DNA from: Larus michahellis
Taxonomy: Eukaryota > Chordata > Aves > Charadriiformes > Laridae
Assembly: GCF_964199755.1 (NCBI RefSeq)
Contig: NC_133904.1
Span: forward strand, 3,127,501 to 3,191,500
Direction of reading: 5' to 3'
DNA length: 64,000 bases
Shown piece by piece: positions 22,001 to 36,000 of this stretch. Position 1 is the first letter of the stretch. Every line of letters begins with the position of its first letter. The position numbers were made by a program, and so were the translations under genes. The notes beneath the pieces are model-generated. The model ran no database searches, had not been told where the DNA came from, and saw nothing but the letters and a program-made list of their open reading frames with translations.

Positions 22001-25000
22001 TCTCTAAACTCCCATGCCGAAGTGGCAGTGCTATTACGGCAAAGGAATACGAATGTAAGTTTGAGTTCTGACTGCACGAGGTGTCTGTTAAAGGCTCCTT
22101 CGGGTACGCCGGACCAAATCCTCAGATTGCTCAGGAAAGGGTAAAAGCTTGGTCTGACCTATATTCACGGTGACTCACTGGTGAGATTTAATGTTGTTCC
22201 TTTGTTTTGCCTCTGTTTCTCAGCAGTTGCTCGCATTTTAAACAAGTACACTCCTACCTAACCGAATCGATAGATGAGTATAATTAGGACCCAATATAAT
22301 AAGGCCAGTAGGTGTAATAATACAAGGGAACATTCCACAGCAGTTACAGAAGAAAAGAATTTCAGATAATTAGGAAAGGAGTTGGGCAGTGGTACAGATT
22401 TAAAAGTACCCAAGATAAAATAACAGATACTAAAAATATCTATATTGCGATGAAATCCTCGTGGCTCTGTACTTGAGCCAACCTCCATTCTTTAGGAATT
22501 AGGAAGAAAATCGCCCAAACAGGGTAGACTGTGGTGTATCGCCTTACCCTGGTGGGCTTACACTCACACTTCAAAGAATTATCTCACACTGAAAAAGGAC
22601 AGGCACGGGTTTCACTTAACAGGGAAACTGCAATGGTTTTTTGAATATGTTCTGTAGCTGTAGCTCTTAAAAAATCGGTGGTTTTATTTCTATGTAGAAA
22701 AAAATCTGACAATGAACACTCTGGATCTTGAATGGCAAAAGCACTGACAGCAGGGCCCGAGATGCATTCTTTTAGTCAACCGGGACATATTTTTAAATAC
22801 CTGTGACTCTCGAGCTAACAACTGAGGAGTGATGACTCTAGCTTGCAAACAGAAACACTGAAGTGCCCTTTTTTCCTTCTTTTTCTTTTCTGTGTAACGT
22901 GTTTTCTGAGTAGATGCCAAATTTTGAAAGCATTGAAGTACCGTAAGTATTGCAAGTATTTTGAAAGAAAGGAGTATTTTGAAAAGTATTTTGAAATGCT
23001 GTAGAGTTTCAGAAAAGCAGAAAAGCTGCGTTATGAGAACATCAACTATAATCTGGGTCAGATTTTCAGGGCAGATGTTTCAGAGGCATCTTCTTGGAAA
23101 CCCTCCATGACAGTTAGTGAGAAGAGTGACCCAATGTTTTCTCACCGTCCAAAATAACTGTTCTGTTGGGTGATGTCATGTGGATGAGGCACTGCCTGTA
23201 TTTCCAAAGCGATGTCATGTTTAAGCTTGTTCAGGAGCAGAGATTTTTTTCCCAGAACAGTTTCAAACAGGGAGTCTAGCAAACCTCTTTGGTAAATCTT
23301 GACTGATCGCAATCTGGCTTGTCAGTTTTCTGAATTTTAATGATCTGGGTTTTTTTGCCAGATAATGACTATTTATGTAAATGAGATGCCTTATAAATAA
23401 ATCTGGAAATTATTCCATAATATTAATTACAGGCTTTATGGTTCAAATACTTGAAATATTAAAGGCGCATGGTGATGTAGATTGCCTTTGAGTTTATTCA
23501 TTTAGTTATTTTCGTAGTTTGTTTTATTTTAACCTGACTTATACATGTTGGACAGTGTTTGCTGAACTAAAGCAAGCTATGTTATGTGCCCGGATATATC
23601 AAAGGATGTTGAAGGACAATAAAAATCAAAATGCATCATACAGTGGTAGTAGTAAATGGAACCCCAGATTTCTGAATGTTTTTGTCTAAGAATCAAATGA
23701 ATTAGTTTTACTTGGAGAATCTTACCTTAAGTGTTGTTAGCCATTTACTCAAAAATTAGGTAGTTTTAAATTAATTATAATCCTTTGCACTTAAATATCT
23801 GCTTATGAATCTCAATAGTGTTCTACAAATATTAATTAAGCCTAATAGTACTCCTGAGAAGTGGTTAACTGATAGATATACTTCACTTAAGCCGTCATGA
23901 TAAAAGTCATATCTAGAACAAAATTCAAAAACTTTAAACACCAGGACTACACAAGAGTTTAGAGCCTGAAGTATCTTCGCCAGACAAAACTGTGGGGAAC
24001 GTTTAGGAATGTGGAATGCAATTAATTGGCCTAGGCATGATTTGGAAGTAAATAAAAATTCAAATAATAAGGAGCTGAGATCTCTAGTGAAGGAAAGCGG
24101 TTTTATATCTGAGGTGAGAGAAGATACCCACAGCATCACAGTATGACGTGGCGTGACTCTGGATGATGAACGAGACTGATTCAGAGAACAGACTCCTATT
24201 TGCAGAAATCGCCTCCAGATGGGCCAAAGAGCGTGAGTCCAAATTGAACCTTTAAGGCTGCTGCATGAACAGTTACAGCAGTTAAGTCCTTTCTCTCACT
24301 CCTGAGGGTACAGGAGCTGCTGAAAATAGCAGCAAAGCAGCAGTATCAGTGTGTACATCCACCACACGCATCAGTCTGTACAACAGCCCGAGACTGTTAT
24401 TTTTGCTGGCGAATCTGCATGCATAATTTCCTTCCTGATATTACTCCACAAAGAGAAGCTTTTGTTTTCTTGCTTTACTGACGAGAGCAATACTTAAAAC
24501 GGGTTAGTGCTGGAACAAACAACAGGTTAGGTTTGGTACATGCATTAGCACTTGGACCATCCTCAAGCAACCCTTCTGCTGTCCCATTCCCCAAAAATCT
24601 GCTGCAAATATTTGCTTCAGAGCTTCCAGTGTCTACAGGAAGAGCCATTCTAGAAATATGCTCCAGCTGTACATACTTATTTGCCTACTAACAACAGGAG
24701 AAGAGGTACGGCATCACTTGCTTGATACCCCTTCCCACAGCGATGCGGTGTTGAGTGTTTTTTCACCAATTAATGCCAATGGCCAACCAGTGGGTCTCCT
24801 ATCGTTTGATATTTGGTAGTTGCTGCAATGCCTTGGGAATAGTTTCACCATTTGCTGAGGGAAACTTTACGATGCACAGTCTAAATTCTCCGATGCACAC
24901 TCTGAAATCCTGAGGAAGCAATTCAGCACTGAAAAGTGAAATGATAATGAGTTTGCATCAGATTTTTATTTATAGAAATGACTTGGAAACATCTGGGTTT

Positions 25001-25376
25001 GGTCTTTGGATACATTTTCTTTCCTTTTTGTTTCCCGGCATTTCTGTGCTTTTGGGACTACAAACTCTCACAAAAATATTGGCAATAAATCCTTGCTGAG
25101 AAAGTCTACCTGCTGGAGAAAAATCTGCTCATTTTATCCAGGTGGAATGCCTAGACACCGCAATTAGACTTCATCTTTACTCATATAAAATAAAATTCTT
25201 TATTTGCATTTGTGAATTGTAATTCATGACATACATGACTCTGACACCTAACGAACCCCCCTGCAGTGCGTCTGCTGAGTTCACTGGCTTTTGGATCAGG
25301 CCCTGTGTTCACTTCATTTCCCTGTATTTTTAGCTGCTTCAGTAAGTTCTTTATCTAAAGAAGGGTCTGAAACTTC

Positions 25377-25401
25377 TTTTTTTTTTTTTTTTTTTTTTTT
25401 T
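25377..25401. repeat. Poly-T tract of 25 bases
   Basis: An uninterrupted run of 25 T in intergenic DNA. On the minus strand it would be the A-tail of an inserted retrotranscript, but I see no recognisable element attached, so it is best called a homopolymer microsatellite. Confidence 0.9.
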
Positions 25402-28040
25402 GCATACATGCATGATATTGTAGTGCCCCTTTTATAATTTATAATCAGTAGTTTCCCTGGAGTGCAAAAGCTTTTCAGAAATACTATTCTTGAAGCAGTA
25501 AAAGGAAGGGTAACTGCACTGTTGTACTGCTGCATCAAAATATTTACATACTTTATTATTTCATTATAAAATGAAATAATGTCCTAGAATCTGTCCAAAT
25601 GTCTTCATGTCCTAGAATTTAATTATTCCAAGCAGGGACGGTCTCTTTATGTCAAAAGAGGTAAGTTCCAGATTTTCAAATATGCATATATAAAAAAGCC
25701 CACAAAGATGTCGCTTCATTTCCAGTGTGATTCCAGCTTGCCAAAGGCTCCATCTCACTGCATAACCGCCCGGCTGGTGATCCATTACTGCACCCTGAAG
25801 TGGATAACTGCACAGGGTAAGGCAATCCATCCTCTGAAACGCAGAGTGTTGTTTTGCCAGCTACATGGTTTATAATTATCCATTATCGTTATCTTTATAG
25901 TTATTTTTACCAAGGTTACAGATAGGTCATGTCTCTCTGAAAGATGTTCTGTTGGGTCCTTTTGGAGCCTCATTCTTCCCCCCTGCAGACCTAAATGAGC
26001 AGTGAACGTAGCACAGCCAAGAGTTCAAAAGGAATAAAACTGGTAAGAAAGTGAAAAGATCAAACCCCAGATTGCGTACTTAAGAAATTGGAATAGTTTT
26101 GCCTATGGAAGCCAGTCTCTGACAGGAATTACTGTGAACAGCAATAGCTTCTTTCTTTTTTTTTTCTTTTTTTTTTGAGCACTGCTGAACCCTTATGAAT
26201 TATAAGCAGTTGAATCTCACAATCCTGGGACAAAGTCTGTTAAAATCCTGTCCTGGGACAGGGAAGTTCTCTGTTCTCTTCCTGGCTCTGTCACTGACCA
26301 TCTGCCACTTTTTCTCTGCCTGGCTTGAGTTTACCCATGTGTAAAACGCACTTAAAATAAGCTAAACCATACTTTGAAAATTACTTCGGTGCCACCAGCT
26401 AGAAATTTGGGGTTGCAACATGGGAAAAAAATGGTTCTGTGGTTGCCAGTCCATAGAAACGCTGCGCGTCTCCCCAGCCACGCTCCCGGGGAGGCTAAAT
26501 CTGGCTGAGAGCGCTCCACCCTGCACTTGCGAGGCAGCAGAACACCACATTAAGCATGCTTGATGCCTGCCCACCTGCAGTTGTTAACTTGTTTAATTAA
26601 CCTACTACGCACAACAAGAATCTGATCCAGCACCAAATGGAATTAGTAGGAAGACTTCTGTCGACTTAATGATCTTGGGGTCGGTCTCCAGATGTGTGCA
26701 GAGACCACTGCCTAGAGATCTCCAACGTCCCCGCAAAGGGAAAGGCTTTGTTTGACCGATACATGGACGCATTTCCGTGCAATGCGCCTGCAAGAGCTGG
26801 GCACACAGCAAATCCGCCTCTGCCTGTACAGTAACACTATTCACTGATGCTGCTCTTTATTCAGAAATAAATACAGCACTGTAGTTATTATTTTTCATAG
26901 ACCCTTTTGCGCGTGGCAAAGCTTTAATGTGGAAAATTGACGCCAAGCTATGCAGGAGAGCTTTGTGGTTGGATATAAGTTAGGAAAGGTGACTTGATAG
27001 AGGTGGTGACAAGCTAATAATGAAATGGGACATTGCAATTAAATGTGCCGGTGGGGAAGAAAGTGTGCCACAGCCAAGAGAGCAAGCGAGCAGCAGGTTG
27101 GTCATGGAGAGAAAGCAGAGGAAGCTTGATGGAACAGGGTGGGAAGGAGGGGGAGATGTAAGAACAAGAAAGACAGGATAAGCACTGTATTAGCTACGAT
27201 GGTAGGATTGGGCAGAAGCTATTTTGTTTGGTGTTTGTATCAGGCCTTGCACGGCGAGATCCAGGTCCTTGGCTGCGCTTTGTTGGCATTGACACAATAT
27301 GTAATTAAATGCAGATAAGTCCTAGAAGGACAGAAACAGTGGAAGGAAATAAACAGGTCAGGCTATAAATTAACAGCAAATCACAGACGTCTACACAAAA
27401 TTTTAGCTATGACATGAGCTGAAAAGTATGAAAACTGCCACAGAATGTTTAAAAATTAAAGTTTCCATTAGAAATACTCAAGAATATTTTAATGGTTATG
27501 AACCTAAACTCTGAGAGGTGAACTATTCATACATCAGTGCGGTGATTTTGCCTCAGTTCACAGGCAGCTGAAACAATACTTTCAGAAGTAGGAACGGACC
27601 CATTAATCTTGGATGTTAACGCTGACGCCTAAAAATTATCCCTACATGAAAAACAAGCAAGGGCAGAGAGCACAGAATAGTTTGCATATCAAAATTGCTA
27701 ACACAAGCCAGAAGATGGACTTCATTATTGCTATTTATTTGGAAAACATTTCCAGGATTAAAACATACCAGAAACTGTCACAGGATTTAGAAAAATTTCT
27801 ACAGCACACCAAATAATTTAAGGACTCTACAGAACGCAGACCAGCTTGCTGCAAAAAGTACTGAGGTTCTGGATTCTTGATCTCTCACTCACTCCACTGT
27901 ATATTGCTGAGAGAGAAAACATCTTTATGGGTGTGGCTAGAAATGCATTTTACATAAAAATACAAGGAACGGGCAATGTTGTTCTTGCAGTCCCTGCCTG
28001 GGATAAGGGTTTGACACATTCCTTAGTCTGCTGAGAAAAG

Positions 28041-28057
28041 AAAAAAAAAAAAAAAAA
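28041..28057. repeat. Poly-A tract of 17 bases
   Basis: An uninterrupted run of 17 A in the intergenic region, about 0.7 kb upstream of the DENND4A CpG island. Confidence 0.85.
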
Positions 28058-28779
28058 GAGTCAGACTCAGCTTGCAAATATCAAACCTGGCAGCGCAAAG
28101 CTGTGCGTGTGCGGGCTTGCACATGGGCGCTTCTGCCTGGGTAGAGACTGGCTTCTGTCAGCCCCTCCGTCTCCACGCCAGGGATAGGAGGAGGAGTGGC
28201 ATTTCTGCCAGAAACAGTCATATTAATAAAAGCACGTGTGTGTGTGTGGGGGGAAATGTCTTATTTTGTAATTTTATATCCTCCTATTTGATCAGATTTT
28301 TTTCAGAGGCAATGAGGTAAACCAATACAGTAGGTTTGAACACACGTAAACATTTACAGTCTGAATTCAGAACTTTTGTATGCATTTTCTGTTTTTATAA
28401 CCAGCCACATCTAAACCCTCGAGCCAAACGTCCGGAACTGAGGCAAGCTTGAATTCAAAGCCAAAATTGTATGGTTGGAGCCTATCCCTAAACATCACTT
28501 CAAAAATAGCACACTGGTATAAAATCTTGAAAGCCGGGGTTGCCGTACACAAAGTGCCAGAAAAGTCATATTTCTGCGTGTCGGTAGGAGCAGGAGGACT
28601 CGTTTTGTTGTCCTCAGCAACATCTTGACATGCTGCACTAATCTCAGCCGCACGCTCTTAAAAGATTATTTTTGTCTCGGGTTCTTTGCTAGCCTCGGAT
28701 GCAACCACCCGGTGCGGGTTACATCAAGCCTGCAGAAAATCCCTCGTTTTCTCTCCCCTTGATTTCCAGACAGCCGGCA

Positions 28780-30020
28780 CCTCCTCCGGGTCCTGCCGAC
28801 GGGCGCCGCAGGTGAGGGAAAGACTGGCAGATTTGGGCCGGAGATTAATTTCTGTTTAAATTTAAGGTGCTGCCGGTGTAGGGGGGAGAAGTAGAGTCGA
28901 GCCCGTGGTCCGCTTGTCGTGTTTTAGGCTGTGCTGAGGGGTTTTCGCTGAGGGCGTCCCGCTCCCCCCTCAGGGTTCACAGCCGCTGGCGCCCCGCCGC
29001 TCCCTGAGGGGAAAAGGGGGGAGGCGGGGACCGCCGGACCGAAGCCCCCAGCCGCCGGGCCCGCCCCGTCAGAAGGAGTCCTCAGCGGCGACCTGGGCGC
29101 CGGGGCGGCCGCTCAGGGCCGTTAGGTAGCGCGATGGCGGCGGGCCCGCCTCAGGCGCAGGACCCGGCGAGCGCCCTCCCGCCGCGATCACGAGTCGGCG
29201 CCCGCCTTCCCCCGCCTCTTCTTCCCCCCCTCCTCCCCCCTCCCTCCCCATGACAGCCAAGATGGCGGCGAGAGGAGGCGGCGCGGAGGGGAGGGGGGAT
29301 CCCGCCTGAGACGCCCACACGGCGGGGAGGTGGCGAAGGCGAGTCGGGCTCCGCTAGGATGAGATAAGGGCGCGGGGACCGAGCGCGCTTTTCCCCCTTC
29401 CCCTACCCCCCCCTTCACCCTCCCGCTCCTCGGCGCCGGGGGCAGGAGGCGTCGGCGGCCGTTCCCCCTGCCCCGGGGAGCGCGGCCCCCGCCTGAGGTG
29501 AGGGCAGCGGGGGAGCGCGCCGGGCTGTCACTGCAGTGTTGGGGCGGCGGGGGGTGGGGGGTGGAGAGAGATTCTCCGAGGGATATCGGGGGGAAGGGGC
29601 GCTATCGCGATCCTGGGCCGGCGGGGAAGAGGCGCCCGCCCGCGGCGCGCTGGGCTGTCGGCAGCGGGCGGGGGCTCGGTGGGAGGCCGGGCGAGGGGCT
29701 GAGGGGAGCCCGGCGGGGATGGTAACTTTCCGCTGGGCCGCGGTGGGGTGGCGGTGGGGGAAACTTTCTCCTTTTCCCCGCTTCCCGCCAGCCCCTCGCC
29801 ACGGCCGTGGCCGGGCCGGGCCGGAGGAGCGCACCCCCGGCCCCTCAGGGCGGAGAGCTGCCCGCGCCTCGGCCGAGCTCTCCCCGCTGACCTGCCATGT
29901 TAGAAAGGCCGGGCGGGAGCGGGCTGGGAGAGAAACCGGCCGAGGTGCGTGTGTGTGCGCGTTCCCCAGATAAAGGTGCGATATTTTCCATGCCGCCGTG
30001 CGCTGCGTCAGCTGGAGTCG
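28780..30020 (+). promoter_or_regulatory. DENND4A: CpG island and promoter/first-exon region of DENND4A
   Basis: About 1.2 kb of dense CpG, GC-box-rich DNA stands out from AT-rich flanks. It is the only such island upstream of the DENND4A coding exons, so it should hold the promoter and a non-coding first exon. A perfect CAAGATGGCGGC element lies at 29258-29269. Donor-like sites that could end exon 1 are GAG|GTGAGG at 29497/29498, CAG|GTGAGG at 28811/28812 and GAG|GTGCGT near 29944. I favour the one at 29497, which lies about 240 nt after the YY1/TISU element. The exact start and exon limits cannot be read from sequence alone. Confidence 0.8.
29258..29269 (+). promoter_or_regulatory. DENND4A: YY1 / TISU element (CAAGATGGCGGC)
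   Basis: The 12-mer matches the YY1 consensus AAnATGGCGGC and the TISU consensus SAASATGGCGGC exactly, on the same strand as DENND4A. Such elements typically sit within about 30 nt after a TATA-less start site. This suggests initiation near 29230-29255 (inference). A weaker GATGGCGGC core lies at about 29133-29141. Confidence 0.75.
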
Positions 30021-33000
30021 CACAGGTAGCGCTCAGCCTTGTGCATGCGTATTTTTTATTACGACTTTCCCCTTGGCTCCCACCGCCCGGGTTACTGTAC
30101 ACCTGGATTAGTGCGGCACGGTGGTAAAAATTAGTTCTGATATTTTTATCTTTGTTCCGTCATGATGTCTGCATGTAGCATAAGTTGCTGGCCAGGGGGT
30201 GATAATGTTTAATAACTTCCTAGCGATGGTTGTTATTTTGGAATAATTTCAAACGGGCTGCATTTAAAAATATGCCGCCTCTGAGAATGTTGATTTGCTA
30301 AAAATGATGTCTTGACTTGGCACTTAGTTCTGGAGTTTAATTTTTTTGAATTACCTGAGTAGAAGCATGGTGTTGTGGACAGGTTTTTACTTCATTTCAC
30401 AATTTTTTCTGGAACTGTTGCTCAACTAGAGGTTTCCGTAAAAACTGTAACATTTCCGTAAATAATCTTTCACTTTCTGAATGATTAAACACAAATATTT
30501 AATCTTGGCAAGTATCTGTGGTAGTTTAAGAAAACTAATTGAGTTAGCCTAGCCAAGGAAGGTCAAGGGGCAATAAATGGATTATTTCTGGTTTGTGTGT
30601 CTAGCATACAAATCTTACTTTGTAAGAGTCTCCCCTTTCTCTTTTCTCTTTTAAAAATTGATATATCTAGAGTATTGGTGAAACACAGTCTTGCTTTTAA
30701 AGTATTGAGGAGTCTGTAAGCATGTTTAAAATGAATGTTAAAGTGGAACTAAGTCTCTGGTAAATTAAGCTAAGTTTTCTAGGGGTAGTTGTGACTTGGC
30801 ATTGAAATTGTTTAATTATCAAAAATAGAGCGTTAGAGATTTTTTTTTGGTTAGCTTTTGGGGAAGGTGAAAATTGCGCAGAGCCTTAAAGACAGAACAA
30901 AAAAGATTAAGCTTCTCTACAGCCTTAAGAGCTTGTGTGATGTACATGTTTTCCTTATTCTAGAAACATTAGGGTCCAGCTGGGATGAAGTACTTTCCTC
31001 AACTTTATGAGCAACTTATGCTCCTTGGAACAGGCTTTACCCAATGGCCTCTTCTAAAGAATGAATTTACTAGAAACTAGCACAAAAGATAAGATCTGTT
31101 TCTGTAAGCAGTAAGCCAAAAGGCACTAGGACCATTTTTAAAAATACAGGCTTACTTGGAAATGTTTTTCCAGTATTAAGGATGTTCATACACATGAGTT
31201 TTCATACTTTTTGTAGCAGTATGGTTGCAGGTCCGCATTTCTGGTGAATGGCTTGTTCTATATGCTTTACTTGGATACAACACCGATATGGTGCTTAATG
31301 GAATTTCTATATGCTTTAATGGCAATATTAGCCATTTTGTAGTTACGTAGCCAGAGTTAATTATTGATTAGTAAAAGCATAAACATTGACATAGCCTGGC
31401 ACATACTATAGGGCTCAGGTGAGTGTTGCTGGTTCAGGTCAAGCATTAGGAACAATGTAAATAACCTGTTCCTGTTTAAGATATGTGCTTGAAAGGGAAA
31501 GTAGCAAGGTGGAGAGTAGAGCCCAGCTAGTGTTGTGTTAACTACACTAGAGAGAACGAGGTTGTCTCTGGAAGATGTCTAACTAATGCTACTGTTCTGT
31601 GCCACTTTTATGAAGGAATTGTGGGTGCTGCTGTTTAGAATCCAGCATGGCAATTTTTAATCTACAGGATTTTGCATTGAAGGGTTTATTAATTTCTAGG
31701 TAAGTTCCTCCAGTAGTGTGTGGTAGCTAGAGAAAACTGTCTTTTGACTCTTCAATAAGGGAGGAAATATCTAGACCAAGCTGAATAATGATAATGGGAT
31801 TTGTTAATCTTGAGATTTTAAAACTGCAGAAAGAAATTTGCAGCATCACTTAAATATTCAACATCCCTTTTAGATTTCCATCATACTCCCTAGCAACTGA
31901 GCTGGAGTTTTGCAAGTCATAGTAGATGGAAATGCTTTTTATAACAGTGGCAGTAGAAACAGTTGCACTCATGATCAAACACCAGCAGGTTGTGGAAAGG
32001 GAATAGTACAATAGCTACTGAGTCAAAACTTTTCTCAATCTTAAATATCTCCTTACATGAAGACTTGTAGGAAGTCTGCTTTCCGTTCATTGTCCTTTAC
32101 TCAACTTTGACCGTAGTTTTTAAATATGGTGTTGGCGTAACCAAAAAGCTGAACGTTAAAACATTGCACAATTGATATTGGATTAAAAAAAAAAAAAAGA
32201 AAAAAGGTTGATGTAACCTTGCTCAAACATAATGTTTGAGGTATTGGTGATTTCCAAGTATCTTGTTGTCTGACAGAGGGTTCCAGTAGCTCAGATTTTG
32301 ATACATCTGTAGCTGTGAATTTAAGGTAGTTGTGCTGAAGTTTCCTGGAAAGACCTGTAATACTTCCTAAAAGTATTACAGTATAAAAGGGGGAAAAGAC
32401 AAAGATACCAAAATAATTTCTATTTAAGTGCCTTAACAAAACATTATGCAATTAATGTGGATTGGTGTATTTCCAGTATGATTCTCTTGTTTATTAAAGA
32501 GACAGTAGTTAAATCAGGTTTCTCTGTCATGTACTGAAATTTTGTATTTTTTTTCCTATGCTGACTCAAAAAAAACACCCCCACAACAACAAACTCAAAC
32601 AAAACCCAAACCAACCAGCCCCCCCCCCCTTCCCATTTCTCCACCAAAACCAAACCCTGTAAAGATTTAGCAGTTTTGAAGAAAGTTTAGGTTGAGCTTG
32701 CACAAAAAGCAAGGGGAGAGGTGTGGTTTAGAGGGCTGAGTTGTACTTGTCCCTCATCTTTGTGCTGTAGCCTTGCTGGGTGGTCTTGGGCAAGAGTACA
32801 GAAAAGGCCCTGTGTCTGTTCCCTTACATATCAATTCTGTATATAAATAATATTTGCTACTGCCGGCACAAATCGTGATAGAAATTTTATGCCATACTAA
32901 GAGCAGCAAATCCTTGCAAATCCTCTGCAAGCTAAATCCAGTTATGCCTTGCTTTAATTGAGGATAGCTAACAGGTAGGAAACGAATATGTATAAACGGT

Positions 33001-36000
33001 GAATGCATAACCACTGTTCAACTGTTTAAAACCAGCTATTTTTAACAGTGGGACTGACCAAGTAATTACTTAAAGTGACCGAGGTTCTTTGCTGTATTGC
33101 ATAATAAGCCTTAGATGTTTTCTGCTGTCTTTTGGTTCAGGCTTAGTCTATGCCTAGTCTGGAAGCTGGGTCTATGACTGACCTGGAAATACTCCGCTGA
33201 TGTATGTCTGCTTATAAACTGCCTGCCTCGGCCTATAGGGTCAAAAATCCAAACGTTCAGTGAAGGCTCTGTGAGGCAGTGATGCTAAGAGGTTTGATCT
33301 GTAGCAGTCTATGATGCAGAAATAGTCATTGACAGTTCCCTAAAGAGCTCAGAAGCAGTACCAGGAGGAAATTGTGAAGTGGAAAAGAAAGGCTTCAGAA
33401 AGTGTTTGCCGTACTCTTTTAAATGGCATATTTTTACCTTTTCAAAGTGTACTTTCATGTATTAGATACAGGGTTACTGTAGAGGCTGAAATGGAGTGAA
33501 ATGATAGTAAACAATAGTTTGGGGAGGTGAAAGAAGAAGGAACTATGGTATAAAAATAGAGTGCGAAGAGTAAGGAGGAGTGTTAGAAGTAAGCTAGCCA
33601 ATTATAGCTTCGCTATTTAATTTTTACTTTAAGATTTGACTTTTTTATTTTGGGTCAGAAAAAATAATTGATACTACTTAATCAAATTATTTCTATTTAG
33701 CCATCTGAAATAAAAGTGGACAGATAGTGTGTTGTATGTACTGTATGTACCTACAGGTTGTATGTACGTATATGCAAATGAAAAAGTCCCAAGAGGAAAC
33801 CCCCACTTTTTTTGTATACAAGCGTCACGCAAACAAAGAGAAGGGGACTGTGGGCTGGACTTGAGTTTTGGTTTTATCTTGAGCTTCAGAAGAAACATGT
33901 GGGCTTAAGGAATTGTTCTCAGTTCTGCAATTGAGACCAGGATCTGGTCCAGCGCCGGTAGCTTCTGTATGTCAGCAAGTTTGTCTGCATGATATTTTGA
34001 CAATAAAATTACAGTGAAAGAGGCAATGCTGTTCAGATCCTGCAAGTGCAAAAGTAATCAGGATCAGCACAGTGCTTGTCAGTTAAATCCTGATACAGGA
34101 GCAGTGTTCTAATAAATTATAAAACTTCGTAGTTACCTTGTATGCTGAACTGCTATTCAGGACAGTGAAGAATTCATTATATAGAGCGCCAGGGACAAAC
34201 CTTGCTGTGAGTACTGTTCTCATAATATTTAGCACAAAAGGTGACTGTCCCTGACTTAGTACACTTCAGCCTTTCTTTTAAGGGTGTCGTTACTTAATAA
34301 TTTTGGCCCGAAAGGTGGGGAAGGGGTTTTAAAGTCTGTCTGCTCTGTTACCAAAAGGTATTTTGAGCTAGTTTTAGAATCCTGAAGCAATAGTTACATT
34401 AGTATATCATTGCACTACAGCTAATTAGCTGGGATTGTTGGGAGGCAGCACTACCCTGATGTTGCTTTATATTGCTTTGCTACCTTACCTAGCTAGGAAA
34501 CTGTCACAGTGATATGGGTGTTTTGGTAGATATATTTGTAGCTGAACTGGTAGCAGTACATTAGCACTTACTTTTCTGTGGGGTAGAAGATGACTGCTTT
34601 GCTAACTGGATGTAGAGATTTACTAGATGAGGGTGGTATTAGTCAGTGTTATCTCACCATTAAACCTTTCCCGTGTGGGGTAGGTCATCTGCAAATGGCA
34701 GTTACAGCTCTTCAGTTGCAGTCTATGCGTGTCATCCACTCGGTGTCTATAATTTGCAGTGTGGCTGGGTCCAGTTTTCTTACTTTATAGGACATTTTTT
34801 CTGGCCAGAGAAAATAGAATGTCAAATGTTCTAAGTCACAGTGTATTTTAAAATGTAGCAAAAATGTTAGAAACAACTCCCACCTGTTTTTTCCCCCCAC
34901 CATGCCATGAATTAAAGAATTTTTTTGGGGTAGATAATGGCTTCAAAACTGAACTCTGGGTGGCATGTGAATTCAAACATGCCTGGGTGAAAGCAGGCCA
35001 CTTCTGTCACTGTTGCATTCTGTTGATGCACTTTGGCATTTTCAGTGACAGATTCTGGGTTTGAAGCTTAATATTGCAAGACTTGCTGCTTTCATTTGCC
35101 TTTATCTACTGTGCCAAGATAAACAAAACATTCTGTTTGGGGGACTTCTCCTTTTAAAAAGTTGTATAAATAGTTGTACAAAAAAACATGGACTAGCTGC
35201 CCTCCTGAACTGTGTTTTGGATGAAGTAATATTTACATTTTATAGTGCTTACCTTGGCTTCACTCCCCCTCACTTGCTGTGAATTGTTTTCTGCATCTCT
35301 CCCTACAAACACGGTTGTACTTCAGAAATTGTTTCCATTCTTTGGTTGTGCTTTTTAGCCATAGATAGTGTAATCTAGAAAAAAAGTGCAAGTTTTAAAA
35401 CCAGCCTTGTTATGATTTGTCTCTGTCATGACTCTCATGGGACAGTTCAACATCACTTTTCTTGAATTTTTGCAGTCAGGTTTGAGTAGAGTGGGATTTT
35501 GCTGTGGCACATCTGTAATGAACACAGCCTGTGCCTTCTTAGACCCTCTTAGTAAATAGTTTGATTTTATTGAGGCTAAAAACAGCAATGAAGAACAGAC
35601 AAGTGGAAGACTTGGTGGGTGATGGTGGAGAGTATAGAAGATGTAGAAAAAGCCTGATCTCTCCAAGGTGAAGTCTGTTCCTTCCTGCCATCTCTCTGCC
35701 AGTTATTCTGCTTCCTCCTCTAAGCTCTGATACTCTAGATGGCTAGTTCTTGCTGACTGACTGCAGTGATCCCACTGAATCTAGATTAGCCTTTGAATTT
35801 AACCCTAATTTCTCTCTCTTCCTAGGCATTGCTGAACAAATCTGCCTGTCCGTCAGCTCTTGGCCTGCACTTCTATTTTCTGCTCCCAAACTTGTAGTGT
35901 TCTGTCCTGGCCCTGTGCTCTTATCCAGCACTTTTGTTCCCCAGGCACCTCTTCGAGATCCTTTGTTGCCAAGTGTTCTGAGCTCTCTTGATTATCTCCT

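Larger units (their letters stand above)
10422..28779. other. Intergenic region between RAB11A/tRNA-Gln and DENND4A
   Basis: About 18 kb without any exon I can recognise. Open frames here are below about 125 codons, lack recognisable domains and show no splice-linked continuation. The contents I can name are one CR1 fragment (11787-11887), short tandem and simple repeats, and a 25-T run. The rest is unique sequence of mixed composition that may hold enhancers or unannotated non-coding RNA, which cannot be decided without alignment or expression data. Confidence 0.75.

Noticed and set aside
21776-22144. A 122-codon intergenic open frame on the plus strand
   Set aside because: No recognisable domain, no supporting splice pattern and ordinary codon composition for chance frames.
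25314-25538. The 25-T run read as the A-tail of a minus-strand retrotransposed gene
   Set aside because: Upstream on that strand there is no recognisable coding remnant, and I see no target-site duplication.
29536-29973. A 145-codon open frame on the plus strand in the DENND4A CpG island
   Set aside because: Glycine/arginine-rich shadow of GC-rich sequence. The DENND4A protein is fully explained by the exon starting at 42515, and this frame does not connect to it.
29415-30023. A 202-codon open frame on the minus strand in the DENND4A CpG island
   Set aside because: Low-complexity proline/arginine/alanine composition typical of GC-rich DNA, no domain, and overlapping long frames on both strands. 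A divergent promoter RNA is possible, but not a protein.
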